In this document: positions 24,876 to 34,357 of the stretch, piece after piece
Position numbering within the stretch: position 1 is the stretch's first letter
Layout: each line of letters opens with the position of its first letter
Assembly (NCBI RefSeq): GCF_900142915.1
Contig: NZ_FRCM01000008.1
Coordinates: forward strand, 62,001 to 126,000
Reading direction: 5' to 3'
Length of the DNA: 64,000 bases
Source of the DNA: Mucilaginibacter sp. OK098
Lineage (GTDB): Bacteria > Bacteroidota > Bacteroidia > Sphingobacteriales > Sphingobacteriaceae
Position numbers and translations under genes: made by a program
The notes under the pieces: model-generated
What the model was told of the DNA's origin: nothing
The model's input: the letters and a program-made list of their open reading frames with translations, nothing else
Databases searched by the model: none

Positions 24876-25781
24876 ATGCTGCAGACAAATAAAGATATAA
24901 AAAGACGCGAAGGCTTTGAAGGACAGAAACTTATTGTGCTGCCTAAAAAGATCATCACGGGTTTCTTAAGTAAGGACCCGGTAACCCGGCAGATCTATAT
25001 AACTGATATTGGCTATTACCCGAAAGCTAAATTTCATTATGTTGAACGCCCCGCGGGGATTAGCCAGCACATTATTATTTATTGTACAGAAGGAAACGGC
25101 TGGCTCGAGATCAATAAAAAAAGGGTTGAGCTATCGCCTTCGCAATTCATCGCCATTCCGGCAAATACCCCACATAGGTACGCAGCAAATACAAATAAAC
25201 CATGGACTATTTACTGGATGCACTTTAAAGGTGATACAGCCGGATTTATTATCAACCTGATATTGAAAAATTCGGAGAACTATAAACCGCATTTGGCTTT
25301 TAATGAGGACAGGATAAAGCTATTTGAGGAGATTTGTTTTAACCTTGAAAAAGGCTATAGCGAGGATACTTTAAGGTATGTAAATATGATCTTTTATCAT
25401 TTTCTCTCTTCATTGATCTATGAAAATAAGTTCAACCATATTGATAAGGCCGAAGATGATGTGGTAAGTAAAACAATTGCTTATATGCAACAAAAGGTCA
25501 ACGTAGCCATTAAACTGGAAGAGATTGCTGCATTTGTAAATATCTCTGCATCACACTTTTCTGCTATTTTCAAGTCAAAAACCGGACACTCGCCTATTGA
25601 ATATTTCAATCAGCTTAAAATTCAGAAAGCTTGCCAGTACCTATCATTTACAAACATGGCTGTGAAGGAAATAGCGATTACATTAGGGATAGAGGATCAG
25701 TATTATTTTTCGCGAATGTTTACCAAGCTAATGGGCATTTCTCCTACCAAATACCGAAAAAAAAATCAGGCTGCGGAATAA
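24876..25781 (+). CDS. AraC-type regulator with N-terminal cupin sensor
   Basis: I start at ATG 24876 (MLQTNKDIKRREG); a TTG at 24867 is the alternative. The protein, about 301 residues, has an AraC-type sugar-binding cupin (about 40-150: HYVERPAGISQHIIIYCTEG, then PANTPHRYAANTNKPWTIYWMHF). The C-terminal HTH pair is ISASHFSAIFKSKTGHSPIEYF and VKEIAITLGIEDQYYFSRMFTKLMG. It is divergent from galM with only about 78 bases between the starts. It very likely senses the sugar that the mutarotase-porter operon handles. Confidence 0.92.
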   Translation: MLQTNKDIKRREGFEGQKLIVLPKKIITGFLSKDPVTRQIYITDIGYYPKAKFHYVERPAGISQHIIIYCTEGNGWLEINKKRVELSPSQFIAIPANTPHRYAANTNKPWTIYWMHFKGDTAGFIINLILKNSENYKPHLAFNEDRIKLFEEICFNLEKGYSEDTLRYVNMIFYHFLSSLIYENKFNHIDKAEDDVVSKTIAYMQQKVNVAIKLEEIAAFVNISASHFSAIFKSKTGHSPIEYFNQLKIQKACQYLSFTNMAVKEIAITLGIEDQYYFSRMFTKLMGISPTKYRKKNQAAE

Positions 25782-25882
25782 ATCATGCCTTGAAAATAAG
25801 CTATGTACAGATATACCTGGCGCTAATACCTATGGCCTGTTTATTATGCCGCCGCCTGAACAAAGAAGCATATATCTTTTAA

Positions 25883-26338
25883 TTACGGATGCACCACTGC
25901 CCAGCCCTCATAGTGGCGTAAAATAATTTCGCCGTTACCACTTGGTACGTAAGATATAAAATCGAACAATTCGTTTTTATCTATCTTACGTTCTCTTACC
26001 GTGTTACTGCACTCAGCTAATATTACGCCCTTGGCCGCCAATTTTTTTAATAACTCTTCATATACTCCTGATTTCATGTAAACGGCAACGCCATCGCCAA
26101 ATACAATCAGTTCCATGTGCAGTTTACCTTTTAAGCGCGGGTCATCCAAGGCATTATCCATATTGCGGAGCGTACCCCTTATTTTTTTCTCATCGCTTGA
26201 ATTCAGCACATATAAAGCATCATAATGGTCCAGTTTAGGCTGTGCACCTGTAAAACCGGCCCCTTCTGATTGTGCCCTGGCTTGTTCGGCAAAAGTTATT
26301 AAGGCAAATACTGCTACAATTAAAATATACTTTTTCAT
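25883..26338 (-). CDS. Secreted DsrE-like protein
   Basis: The 151-residue protein starts with a signal peptide (MKKYILIVAVFALITFAEQA, cleaved near ARA-QSE). A DsrE/DsrF-like domain follows: YDALYVLNSSDEKKIRGTLRNM, then MELIVFGDGVAVYM, and GVILAECSNTVRERKI with one conserved Cys. DsrE-fold proteins handle sulfane sulfur or act in sulfur relay, though many exported members have unknown roles. Its ATG overlaps the stop of the cytochrome gene by four bases, so it works with that protein in the periplasm. Confidence 0.82.
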   Translation of the reverse strand: MKKYILIVAVFALITFAEQARAQSEGAGFTGAQPKLDHYDALYVLNSSDEKKIRGTLRNMDNALDDPRLKGKLHMELIVFGDGVAVYMKSGVYEELLKKLAAKGVILAECSNTVRERKIDKNELFDFISYVPSGNGEIILRHYEGWAVVHP

Positions 26339-27438
26339 AAGTTTTTATTTGTGTTGATATGTGTTTTCTGAAATGCTGCTATAGGTTTAAAAGGCCCCAG
26401 CTTGTGCTGCTTTTCACTAAACGAATCAGGATAAGGGCCAAATGGTAAATCTATTGGTTTTTTATTAATATCAGTCCAGTCGTTATGCTGGTCTCTGTGC
26501 GGCCGGGGTTGCGAATCTATATAGGCAGCTACATTCCATGCTTCCTCGTCAGTTAGTTGCGGGTTTTGATACGTTGCTCCATAAGGCATATTATTTTTAA
26601 CAAAGCCAGCCAGGTTTATTACACGATACATTCCCGCCCCATCATTATAACTATGCACACCCCATAGCGGCGGATAGGTATACGATATTTTATCTGCCGC
26701 AAGCACGCCTTCGCCGTTATTACCGTGGCAGCTTTTGCACTTTGATGCAAATACTATTTTTCCTTTAACCGGATCAGCCGGACCGTCCAAAAAAGGCAGT
26801 TTCTCTGTAGCATTACCAAATAACTTTTGCCCTTTTTTAACATCCCGGCCAATCCATTTCATATAAGCCAGCATTGCCCTGATCTCTTTTTTTGAAGTGT
26901 CCGGGCTTTCACCCCCAAGGCTCCGCCTAAAGCACTCTACAAACCGTTCAGTTGCAGGCTCAACTCTACCCGAGCGATTGCTCATTTTAGGATAACTTGA
27001 TATAAAGCTTGCAAAGTTGTTTCCGAATAGCCTGCTTCCTCCATCCAGATGGCAATTCTGGCAATTCATTCCATTGCTAATTTGTGCTATGCTACCTTTT
27101 GGCCCTAAATAGTTCGCCGTATGGGCAATCAGTTCCCGGCCGTAATTGATCATCTCTCCGGCTTTACCGGCAGGTATAGTGCCTGCACCAGGGGCTTTCC
27201 ATGCATCGGCAGGGATGGCCCTTGAAGATTTATCTGATGCTGATGATTTTGGATCCGCAGGAACAGGTGACGCTGTATCAGACTTGGTAAGTTGTTGCGG
27301 AATGTTTACCGGGTCGGCATCTAATAAAACAGAAATTAAAATAACTATGCAAACTACAGCCACCAATGCGATAAAAACCACATACTTTGACATTTTGACA
27401 ATAGCTTTTACCAGCTCTTTTTCTTCGCGGACTTGCAT
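26335..27438 (-). CDS. Dihaem cytochrome c, thiosulfate dehydrogenase (TsdA)-like
   Basis: The 367-residue protein has an N-terminal membrane anchor (about 15-36) and a Pro/Ser/Lys linker. Two c-type haem sites follow: CQNCH (Cys126, Cys129, His130) and CKSCH (Cys234, Cys237, His238). Between them lies RFVECFRRSLGG with Cys169. In TsdA the cysteine of this RxxxCFxRS motif is the unusual axial ligand of haem 1, and the surrounding spacing agrees. TsdA joins two thiosulfates to tetrathionate or runs the reverse. Co-translation with an exported DsrE-like protein fits sulfur chemistry. Direction and substrate are inferred. Confidence 0.85.
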   Translation of the reverse strand: MQVREEKELVKAIVKMSKYVVFIALVAVVCIVILISVLLDADPVNIPQQLTKSDTASPVPADPKSSASDKSSRAIPADAWKAPGAGTIPAGKAGEMINYGRELIAHTANYLGPKGSIAQISNGMNCQNCHLDGGSRLFGNNFASFISSYPKMSNRSGRVEPATERFVECFRRSLGGESPDTSKKEIRAMLAYMKWIGRDVKKGQKLFGNATEKLPFLDGPADPVKGKIVFASKCKSCHGNNGEGVLAADKISYTYPPLWGVHSYNDGAGMYRVINLAGFVKNNMPYGATYQNPQLTDEEAWNVAAYIDSQPRPHRDQHNDWTDINKKPIDLPFGPYPDSFSEKQHKLGPFKPIAAFQKTHINTNKNL

Positions 27439-27752
27439 ATTATTTTATTTGTGATCCGGCTAATATATTAAGTGTCGTTTGATTTAAAGGCAGTTATTCA
27501 CATAATATAAGCATACCTGCAAGATGCAGTTAATAACCTGAAAATGAATATTAAGATTACTTTGAAGTAACGAATATGGTACAAAATTATATCAATTTGT
27601 ATAAACTTTTAATTTAATATTATCATTAGATTAGCTAATATATCTTAATTATAAGCCAATTTTCCGTTATTATGTATAATAATGGGGCCCCGTTCTTATC
27701 CACAAATTAATTTTAATTCACAAAATTAGATTTTACCTCCAAATTTTACTCT
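27439..27752. promoter_or_regulatory. Divergent promoter region of the cytochrome and SusC genes
   Basis: This 314-base AT-rich spacer has no gene. A near-palindrome TTACTT-TG-AAGTAA lies at 27557-27570, and GGGGCCCC stands out at 27684-27691 in otherwise AT-rich DNA. I could not fix a -7/-33 pair. The SusC gene has no adjacent FecI/FecR pair and no STN domain, so its promoter is probably served by the housekeeping sigma factor or a distant regulator. Confidence 0.45.
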
Positions 27753-30700
27753 ATGAGAAAAAAACTTTACTTTCAAAAATTTGCTTCGTCCTTTCAAAGT
27801 ATTGTCTTACTAACATTCATTACTTTGTTATTCAGCGGCGCAGCATTTGCTCAAAGTACCTCTGTCACTATTACAGGTAAGGTTACTGATGCACAAACCA
27901 ACGAAACACTTACCGGTGTTACCATAAGCATAAAAGGAACCACAAAAGGTGTATTTACAGATGTAAACGGAACCTATTCAATTACGGCAGATCCTGCAGC
28001 CACATTAGTATTTACCTACATCGGTTATAAAACAACCGAAATAGCTATAGCAAACCGGTCAGTAGTAAATGCTAAACTGCAACCATCATCTGAGCAATTA
28101 AAAGATGTGGTGGTTACCGCCTTAGGTATAAAAAGAGAAAGACGGGCCTTAGGTTATTCGGTGACAGAAATAAAAGGATCATCACTTACCGAAGCCCGTG
28201 AAACCAACTTTGTAAACGGACTGGAAGGAAAAGTAGCCGGTGTTAACGTAAGCAATGTAGCAACAGGCCCGGGCGGTTCTGCAAACGTAATAATTCGCGG
28301 TATTTCAGACATCACAGGCTCAAACCAGCCTTTGTATGTAATTGACGGAATCCCTATGCAAAACAGCACCTACAGGCAAACTGACGTTGGCGGTGGCTAC
28401 GGCGGCTCTGATGGCGGTGATGGTACTATCAACATCAATCCGGATGACATTGAAACAATCTCGGTATTAAAAGGAGCTGCCGCTTCGGCGTTATATGGAT
28501 ATCGCGGTAGCAAAGGTGTTATATTGATCACCACAAAATCAGGTAAAAACGCAAAAGGTACAGGTATTGAGTTTAATTCAAACTATGTTATTCAAAATGT
28601 TATTGATAACACCGATTGGCAAAAAACTTACGGACAAGGATCTGACGGGGTTAAACCTGCTACAGGCAGCCAAGCCTTTGAATTAGGGTTATCAAGTTGG
28701 GGCCCAAAGCTTGATGGCTCGCAAGTTTACCAGTTTGATGGGGTTTTAAGGCCTTATTCTGCTGTTTCTGGTAACATGAATCGTTTTTACAAAAATGGCG
28801 GTGCAGCAACAAACACCGTATCTTTCAGTAAATCATTTGGTGACGACGGGAGCATCCGCTTTTCAGCAAGCGATCTGCATAATAATAGTATTATCCCAAA
28901 TGCCGGATACCAGCAGCAATCATTTTCATTATCTGCAAATTACAAGTTTGATAAACATTTTGATGTACAGTTAAAAGCACAATACATTAATGCGTTTACC
29001 CACAACAGGCCAAGTGTATCAGATGCTGCCGGCAGTTTAAACTTTGCCCCAATGTTCCTCCCTCCAAATGTGAATGTAACATCCCTGGCGCCGGGTTACA
29101 AGGCTGATGGCTCTGAAAATCAATTTTTAGATGATGCGTACACTACCAACCCTTATTTTGTGGCTTACAAGTTCATCAATAATACTAATCGTAACCGCTT
29201 TATAGGATCGGCAGATGCCAAATATACTTTTGACAATGGCCTGTATCTCCAATTACGAGCAGGTGAAGATTACTTTAACGACATTAATACTATAGTAACT
29301 CCTAACGGCACGGCCTACCAGTCGGACGGAGCTATGACCCAGGAAACCATTAAATCTACAGAACTGAACATAGATGCCATAATTGGCAAATCGTTTAAAG
29401 TCACCAAAGATTTTAACATCGCAGCCCTGGTAGGCGCTAACTCCAGGAAAGCTGTTACAGATCAGCTTGATGCTACAGGTAATACCTTTCAAACACCATA
29501 TCTGTACACAGTTGGTAACCTTGCCAGCCCTACTGAATATCAAAGTAAGCCGGTTGTGGTAAATAAATCCATTTACGGCACGCTTGATCTTTCATATAAA
29601 AACTACTTATATTTAACCGTTACCGGTCGTAATGACTGGTATTCAACACTTGCTCCAGGTAAAACAAATTACTTTTACCCTTCTTTAAGCGGTTCATTTG
29701 TTTTCTCTGAACTGCTTCATTTAGATTGGATGGACCTTGGAAAGTTAAGACTTGGCTATGCTAACGTGGGTGGAGAGGCTGATTCACCTTATCAAACTTT
29801 ATTAGGCTATAATAATATTGGTAATTTAAGTGGGCACGCCATAGGCAATATATCCAATGGAGGCACTGTACCAAATTCAGCTTTAGAGCCTTCTTCGGCA
29901 AAAGAGTTTGAAATAGGAACAGAATTGACCTTTTTTAAAAACAGGCTCCATTTTGATATAGCCTATTATGACAAGAAAGAGTCAAGGGAAGTTATACCTG
30001 CCGTTACTTCCAAAACATCCGGGTATGATGCCGTTTTGCTAAACTCAGGCACTATCCAAAATAAAGGTATTGAGTTTTTAGTATCGGGCACACCGGTTAA
30101 AACACAAAATTTCAGCTGGACAGAGATCCTTAACGTTACATTTAATGATAATAAGGTATTGACCCTTTCAAACGGCTCAAGTAATTATCCTCTTGGGTAT
30201 TCACGTGCCGGAGAAGACGAAGGTAATGGGATAGCTTACATGTCGCAAGTAGTTGGTAAATCTGCTTACCAGATCTTTGCTTTAGACCCGGCACGGGATG
30301 CAAGCGGCAAGCCAATCATTAATCCTGAAACAGGAGCACCTGACCCAACTACTGCTACTTATAAAGATCTTGGATCAGGAATTAGCCCGTGGACAACCGG
30401 TATAACTACTGAATTCAGGTATAAACATGTAAATCTTTCTGTGCTGGTAGATGGAAAATTTGGCGGAAAGATCTTCTCAGGCACTAACTATTACGCTTAT
30501 ACATATGGCCTGTCTAAAGAAACGCTTCCGGGCAGGGATCTTCGATATGGAACCCAACAGCTTTATCCGCAGGATTATTATAATGCATTGAGTAATAATG
30601 GCTCAATGTTCCTTTATAATGACAGCTTTATTAAATTAAGACAGATTGTATTAGGCTATACCTTCCCGGCCAGTATGTTCAATAATAAAATACAAGGCAT

Positions 30701-30857
30701 AACATTAAGTGCTGTTGCCAGGAATGTGTTTACCATTATGAAGCATACGCCAAATATCGACCCGGAATCTAATTATTCAAACGGTCCCCAGGGTATTGAA
30801 CAAGCTACGGTACCTTATACCAGGACATTCGGGCTTAACCTTAATGTGAAATTTTAA
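27753..30857 (+). CDS. SusC/RagA-type TonB-dependent outer-membrane transporter
   Basis: The 1034-residue protein has a signal peptide (about 1-33, ending AFA-QST) and a carboxypeptidase-regulatory-like domain (about 38-115, VTITGKVTDAQTNETLTGVTISIKG in two parts). A TonB box region, the plug (VIIRGISDITGSNQPLYVIDG, EPSSAKEFEIG-type repeats later) and a beta-barrel ending in FGLNLNVKF follow. It imports large nutrients, usually oligosaccharides, across the outer membrane with its SusD lid. The next gene is SusD-like. No glycoside hydrolase is attached, so the ligand cannot be inferred from context. Confidence 0.96.
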   Translation: MRKKLYFQKFASSFQSIVLLTFITLLFSGAAFAQSTSVTITGKVTDAQTNETLTGVTISIKGTTKGVFTDVNGTYSITADPAATLVFTYIGYKTTEIAIANRSVVNAKLQPSSEQLKDVVVTALGIKRERRALGYSVTEIKGSSLTEARETNFVNGLEGKVAGVNVSNVATGPGGSANVIIRGISDITGSNQPLYVIDGIPMQNSTYRQTDVGGGYGGSDGGDGTININPDDIETISVLKGAAASALYGYRGSKGVILITTKSGKNAKGTGIEFNSNYVIQNVIDNTDWQKTYGQGSDGVKPATGSQAFELGLSSWGPKLDGSQVYQFDGVLRPYSAVSGNMNRFYKNGGAATNTVSFSKSFGDDGSIRFSASDLHNNSIIPNAGYQQQSFSLSANYKFDKHFDVQLKAQYINAFTHNRPSVSDAAGSLNFAPMFLPPNVNVTSLAPGYKADGSENQFLDDAYTTNPYFVAYKFINNTNRNRFIGSADAKYTFDNGLYLQLRAGEDYFNDINTIVTPNGTAYQSDGAMTQETIKSTELNIDAIIGKSFKVTKDFNIAALVGANSRKAVTDQLDATGNTFQTPYLYTVGNLASPTEYQSKPVVVNKSIYGTLDLSYKNYLYLTVTGRNDWYSTLAPGKTNYFYPSLSGSFVFSELLHLDWMDLGKLRLGYANVGGEADSPYQTLLGYNNIGNLSGHAIGNISNGGTVPNSALEPSSAKEFEIGTELTFFKNRLHFDIAYYDKKESREVIPAVTSKTSGYDAVLLNSGTIQNKGIEFLVSGTPVKTQNFSWTEILNVTFNDNKVLTLSNGSSNYPLGYSRAGEDEGNGIAYMSQVVGKSAYQIFALDPARDASGKPIINPETGAPDPTTATYKDLGSGISPWTTGITTEFRYKHVNLSVLVDGKFGGKIFSGTNYYAYTYGLSKETLPGRDLRYGTQQLYPQDYYNALSNNGSMFLYNDSFIKLRQIVLGYTFPASMFNNKIQGITLSAVARNVFTIMKHTPNIDPESNYSNGPQGIEQATVPYTRTFGLNLNVKF

Positions 30858-30891
30858 GATGATTATTGAAAAAATTAATAAACTGCTTAAC

Positions 30892-32475
30892 ATGAAATTA
30901 CAATCCATATATATACTTGCAAGTGCCTTTATGCTAATGGCCCTTGTTTCGTGCAAAAAAGACCTGATAAAAACAAATACCGATCCTAACTCTGTATCTG
31001 TTAACGTATTTGATCCCAATAACATACTTACAGCAACCCAGCTTTATTATACCGGCAGTACCGATAACGCAATTGAGGTGGAAGAAACCGAGATCCAGGG
31101 CGCCGGCTGTATGATCCAGCATTGGGCTTCAACTTCCGGGTATTTTTTTGGCGATAAGTACATTGGCGCACCGACCAGCGGAGGTTGGGGCTCATTTTTT
31201 GACCATACTTATACTTCCACCATAAAGTATGCTGTAGATCTTTATACCAATACAACCGGTAAGCCTCAATATAAAAATCTACACCAGATAGCGAGAATAT
31301 TGAAAGCGTTATCATTTGAACGCATTACTGATGTATATGGTGATGTGCCTTATTTTAATGCGGGGCAAGCTTATACTAAAGGCATTTATTTTCCTAAATA
31401 CGACAAACAAAAGGATATTTATGCTGACTTGTTAAAAGAGGTGGAACAGGCAACCGACAGCCTTGATGAAAACGCCGATAAACCCACGGGTGATCTGTTT
31501 TATGCGCACGCCGATGATCAGATTGCCGAATGGAAAAAATTTGGCAGCACCCTGTTACTGCGTATGGCCATGCGTTTAACAAAGGTTGACCCCGCTACTG
31601 CAAAAGCCTATGTTACTAAGCTAGCAGGAAAAACAATGCAAAGTAATGATGACAATGCCATTGTGGCTCATGGCACCAATGATCCGCTTACCATAAACAG
31701 GATCTATCGTGGAATAGGTGAAGATGGCAGCATACAGTTGTCAGGACAGATAAGTAATACTTTCATTGACTTTTTGAAGAACAATAATGACCCCCGGCTA
31801 CCTGTTTTATCGTACGTTTATCCGCCGGATTTTACACCAGGGGGTGACCCTTCAGGAGGATCATCTGATCCTGCAGATCAAAACGGTTTGCCAAATGGAT
31901 ATGATGACGGAAACACTGCGCACGGCATTATTAACTACCTTGGGCCACCACCTTACCTGGGTAATACAAATTTGTACTCACGCCCAAGCCCTATAATATT
32001 TAATGCTACTGCACCAACTTTAATTTTAACTTATGCCGAGTCGGAGTTTTTATTAGCTGATGCGGCAAAGCGCTGGGGTATTGGCAGCGCAGTAGATCAT
32101 TACAATAACGGTGTAAGAGCTGCCATGGCTGAATTATCCATTTATGGAAGCGGTGGTTCAATAGCCGATGGTGATATAACCGACTATTTAGCTGCAAACC
32201 CTTATGACGATACTGATGGATTGAATATGATAAACACCCAATTTTGGGCCTGCACATTTTTTAATGAATATGAAGCCTGGGCCAATTATCGCCGCACAGG
32301 TTTCCCTGTTTTAAATGCTGTAACCTATCCGGGCAGCCAATCTCCCGGTGTAATACCCAGAAGAATGTATTACTCTTCTGTTGATAAACAGGTTAACACA
32401 ACAAATTACAACGCAGCCGCAGCTGCAATGGGCGGGGACAAAATAACCAGCCGGATGTGGTGGGATATTCAATAA
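30892..32475 (+). CDS. SusD/RagB-like outer-membrane nutrient-binding lipoprotein
   Basis: I start at ATG 30892, 34 bases after the SusC stop, because it gives a proper lipoprotein signal (MKLQSIYILASAFMLMALVSC with lipobox Cys in LVSCKK, written in parts). An upstream ATG at 30859 would add 11 residues. The 527-residue protein belongs to the SusD-like_2 type: IARILKALSFERITDVYGDVPY, the TPR-like middle, and the end in FFNEYEAWANYRRTGFPVL. SusD lids bind ligand and close over the SusC channel. Confidence 0.93.
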   Translation: MKLQSIYILASAFMLMALVSCKKDLIKTNTDPNSVSVNVFDPNNILTATQLYYTGSTDNAIEVEETEIQGAGCMIQHWASTSGYFFGDKYIGAPTSGGWGSFFDHTYTSTIKYAVDLYTNTTGKPQYKNLHQIARILKALSFERITDVYGDVPYFNAGQAYTKGIYFPKYDKQKDIYADLLKEVEQATDSLDENADKPTGDLFYAHADDQIAEWKKFGSTLLLRMAMRLTKVDPATAKAYVTKLAGKTMQSNDDNAIVAHGTNDPLTINRIYRGIGEDGSIQLSGQISNTFIDFLKNNNDPRLPVLSYVYPPDFTPGGDPSGGSSDPADQNGLPNGYDDGNTAHGIINYLGPPPYLGNTNLYSRPSPIIFNATAPTLILTYAESEFLLADAAKRWGIGSAVDHYNNGVRAAMAELSIYGSGGSIADGDITDYLAANPYDDTDGLNMINTQFWACTFFNEYEAWANYRRTGFPVLNAVTYPGSQSPGVIPRRMYYSSVDKQVNTTNYNAAAAAMGGDKITSRMWWDIQ

Positions 32476-32528
32476 TTATAGTTTTATAGCTCTTGTAAAT
32501 TTTCAGAAACAGCCAGCTAAAAACAACT

Positions 32529-32572
32529 CGTTAACAAGCCATCTTTCAATAAAAAAAGATGGCTTGTTAACG
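32529..32572 (+). terminator. Terminator of the SusC-SusD operon
   Basis: An 18-base perfect stem (CGTTAACAAGCCATCTTT at 32529-32546 and its complement at 32555-32572) surrounds an eight-base A-rich loop, about 50 bases after the SusD stop. This is a very stable hairpin. Confidence 0.9.
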
Positions 32573-32732
32573 TATACGGCTATTTTAAAAGCTTGATTAT
32601 TGAAGTAATTAAAAGAATTATACCTTGAATGATTATTTAGCCTTATTTTAGCGCCTTAATAAAGTATAGCTGGGTTATAGCTATAATTTAACATTTTTTA
32701 AGATTTAATATGGATACTTTTGCATTCCTTTA

Positions 32733-32740
32733 TACGTTTG
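32733..32740 (+). promoter_or_regulatory. Candidate -7 element for the beta-barrel gene at 32810
   Basis: TACGTTTG fits the Bacteroidota -7 consensus TAnnTTTG and lies 69 bases before the ATG. No good TTG sits at the usual -33 distance, so this is a weak call. The rest of the gap 32573-32809 shows nothing else. Confidence 0.3.
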
Positions 32741-32809
32741 CATAACCGATGGGCCTGCATAAGTATAATATTTATTCATCATTAAATAAAACGTTCCTTA
32801 CACCATAAA

Positions 32810-33550
32810 ATGAAAAAAACACTTACACTAATTTCAATTATTACACTTATTTCTTTCTATGCCAAAGCGCAGGATTCTGAACCTAAAGATTATGTTAAAA
32901 GCTATATCGCACTTATAGGCGGATTGTCAAATCCAATGGGTAATTTCAGTCAAAAAACCTATGAAAACAACCAGGCCGGGTTTGCTAAACGTGGCGCAAC
33001 TTTTGGGCTTGAAGGTGCAGTTTATGTTTATAAAAATTTGGCCATTGGTGCACTTATTTCATTCCAGGATCAGGGTGAGTTAACTACTCCTGATGTACAG
33101 CTTCTTGCTAATGGTTATAACAATGTGCTTAAAGTTAACTCTACCTTAGTTCAGGGTGTTAACCGCTACCATAACTTAAATTTTATGGGTGGCCCCCAAT
33201 ACTCCTTTACCTATGGTAAATTTATCCTTGACTTGCGTGTTGATGCAGGGTTAATTAAAAGCTCATCAACTCCGCAGCTTACCATATACGTTTCCAAGAA
33301 CAATACATCACAAACTATTACCCAAAACAGTTCAACAGGTTCGGCTTTTGCATATGGTGGCAAAGCTGGTTTACGCTGGGCATTTGCTGATGGCTGGGAT
33401 ATTGGCGTGCGATTTAACTACGTAAAATCTGACGGGATTAAAATTTCTACTACTGGTGATGTTTCGGCGCTTGGAAATACTGGCCGCATTGTAACAAAAC
33501 AACCTATAAGCGAGATCCAGAGCACTTTTGGAATCGGGGTTCATTTTTAA
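32810..33550 (+). CDS. Outer-membrane beta-barrel protein (small porin-like)
   Basis: The 246-residue protein has a signal peptide (about 1-20, FYAKA-QDS). Alternating aromatic/glycine strands follow, for example KSYIALIGGLSNPMGNFSQ, the HNLNFMGGPQYSFTYGKFILDLRVDAGL hairpin, and the C-terminal STFGIGVHF ending in an aromatic residue as outer-membrane barrels do. It resembles the OmpA-like/porin-family barrels common in Bacteroidota. Function unknown. It has its own terminator downstream. Confidence 0.85.
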   Translation: MKKTLTLISIITLISFYAKAQDSEPKDYVKSYIALIGGLSNPMGNFSQKTYENNQAGFAKRGATFGLEGAVYVYKNLAIGALISFQDQGELTTPDVQLLANGYNNVLKVNSTLVQGVNRYHNLNFMGGPQYSFTYGKFILDLRVDAGLIKSSSTPQLTIYVSKNNTSQTITQNSSTGSAFAYGGKAGLRWAFADGWDIGVRFNYVKSDGIKISTTGDVSALGNTGRIVTKQPISEIQSTFGIGVHF

Positions 33551-33574
33551 TCATCACTCCATCATTAAAATATT

Positions 33575-33604
33575 AAAAAGCAGCTATGTAAATGGCTGCT
33601 TTTT
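33575..33604 (+). terminator. Rho-independent terminator
   Basis: AAAAAGCAGC and GCTGCTTTTT form a ten-base stem around a ten-base loop, followed by TTT. It lies 24 bases after the beta-barrel gene stop. Confidence 0.88.
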
Positions 33605-33738
33605 TTATTCAATTTTTTTGACTGCTCTACAAAACCTATATTACTTTTTGTTAAATCGGCTATAAATGATCTGTAAAACTTTCATTTCTAATTTTTTTCT
33701 GATAGTTTTAGGGTTGTTTCCCGATTAAAATTAAACAA

Positions 33739-34287
33739 TTGAAAAAATTGATCGCTATTGCATTGCTTAGTTTGCAAATGTTCACCATTTGCGGGCATCT
33801 TTTGCTCTATCAATTTTTTGTTTACCGGTCTGATAAATTGTTTAATGACCGGATAGGTAAAAACTTGTATAATGTGCATGACCTGGTGCTAATAAAAGTC
33901 CCCTCACATACAAGAGTAACCCAAAGCTGGAATTATTTTGAAAAAATAAACGGGCAGATCCGGTTTAAAAATACCTGTTACAACTATGTAAAACTTAAGC
34001 TGACCAGGGATACCATTTACCTGATGTGCATTCCCAATTACGAAAAAACAAGGCTGTTTAATCAAAATATCATTAATGCCAGTCATATCGCCGATGTTCC
34101 AGTTAATAAAAAAGACCATGTTCCTTTTGGTAAAGCAATCGACATAGGTAAATATAATTACCCTGTAACATTGTTTAAATTTTCGGCCCAGGTTACTATT
34201 TTGCAAAGTAGTAATACCAAATACTGCTCCAATCCTATCCAATATTATACTGACACCCCACATCAGCCTCCAAAAATGTTTTGTTAA
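33739..34287 (+). CDS. Hypothetical protein with N-terminal membrane anchor
   Basis: The 182-residue frame begins at a TTG (33739), and the first in-frame ATG is codon 14. From the TTG it has a fine hydrophobic N-terminus (MKKLIAIALLSLQMFTICGHLLLYQF, in parts), so the TTG start is likely. The exported part has five cysteines and ends HQPPKMFC. In Bacteroidota, similar small proteins with a C-terminal CSNPIQ/CxxP pattern accompany TonB-dependent transporters, but I assign no function. Confidence 0.65.
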   Translation: MKKLIAIALLSLQMFTICGHLLLYQFFVYRSDKLFNDRIGKNLYNVHDLVLIKVPSHTRVTQSWNYFEKINGQIRFKNTCYNYVKLKLTRDTIYLMCIPNYEKTRLFNQNIINASHIADVPVNKKDHVPFGKAIDIGKYNYPVTLFKFSAQVTILQSSNTKYCSNPIQYYTDTPHQPPKMFC

Positions 34288-34357
34288 CTATCATTAAATT
34301 AACATTTTTGCTAACCTGCTCTGTAATCAATATACGGGGCTTAAGTTTTCATTTTAC

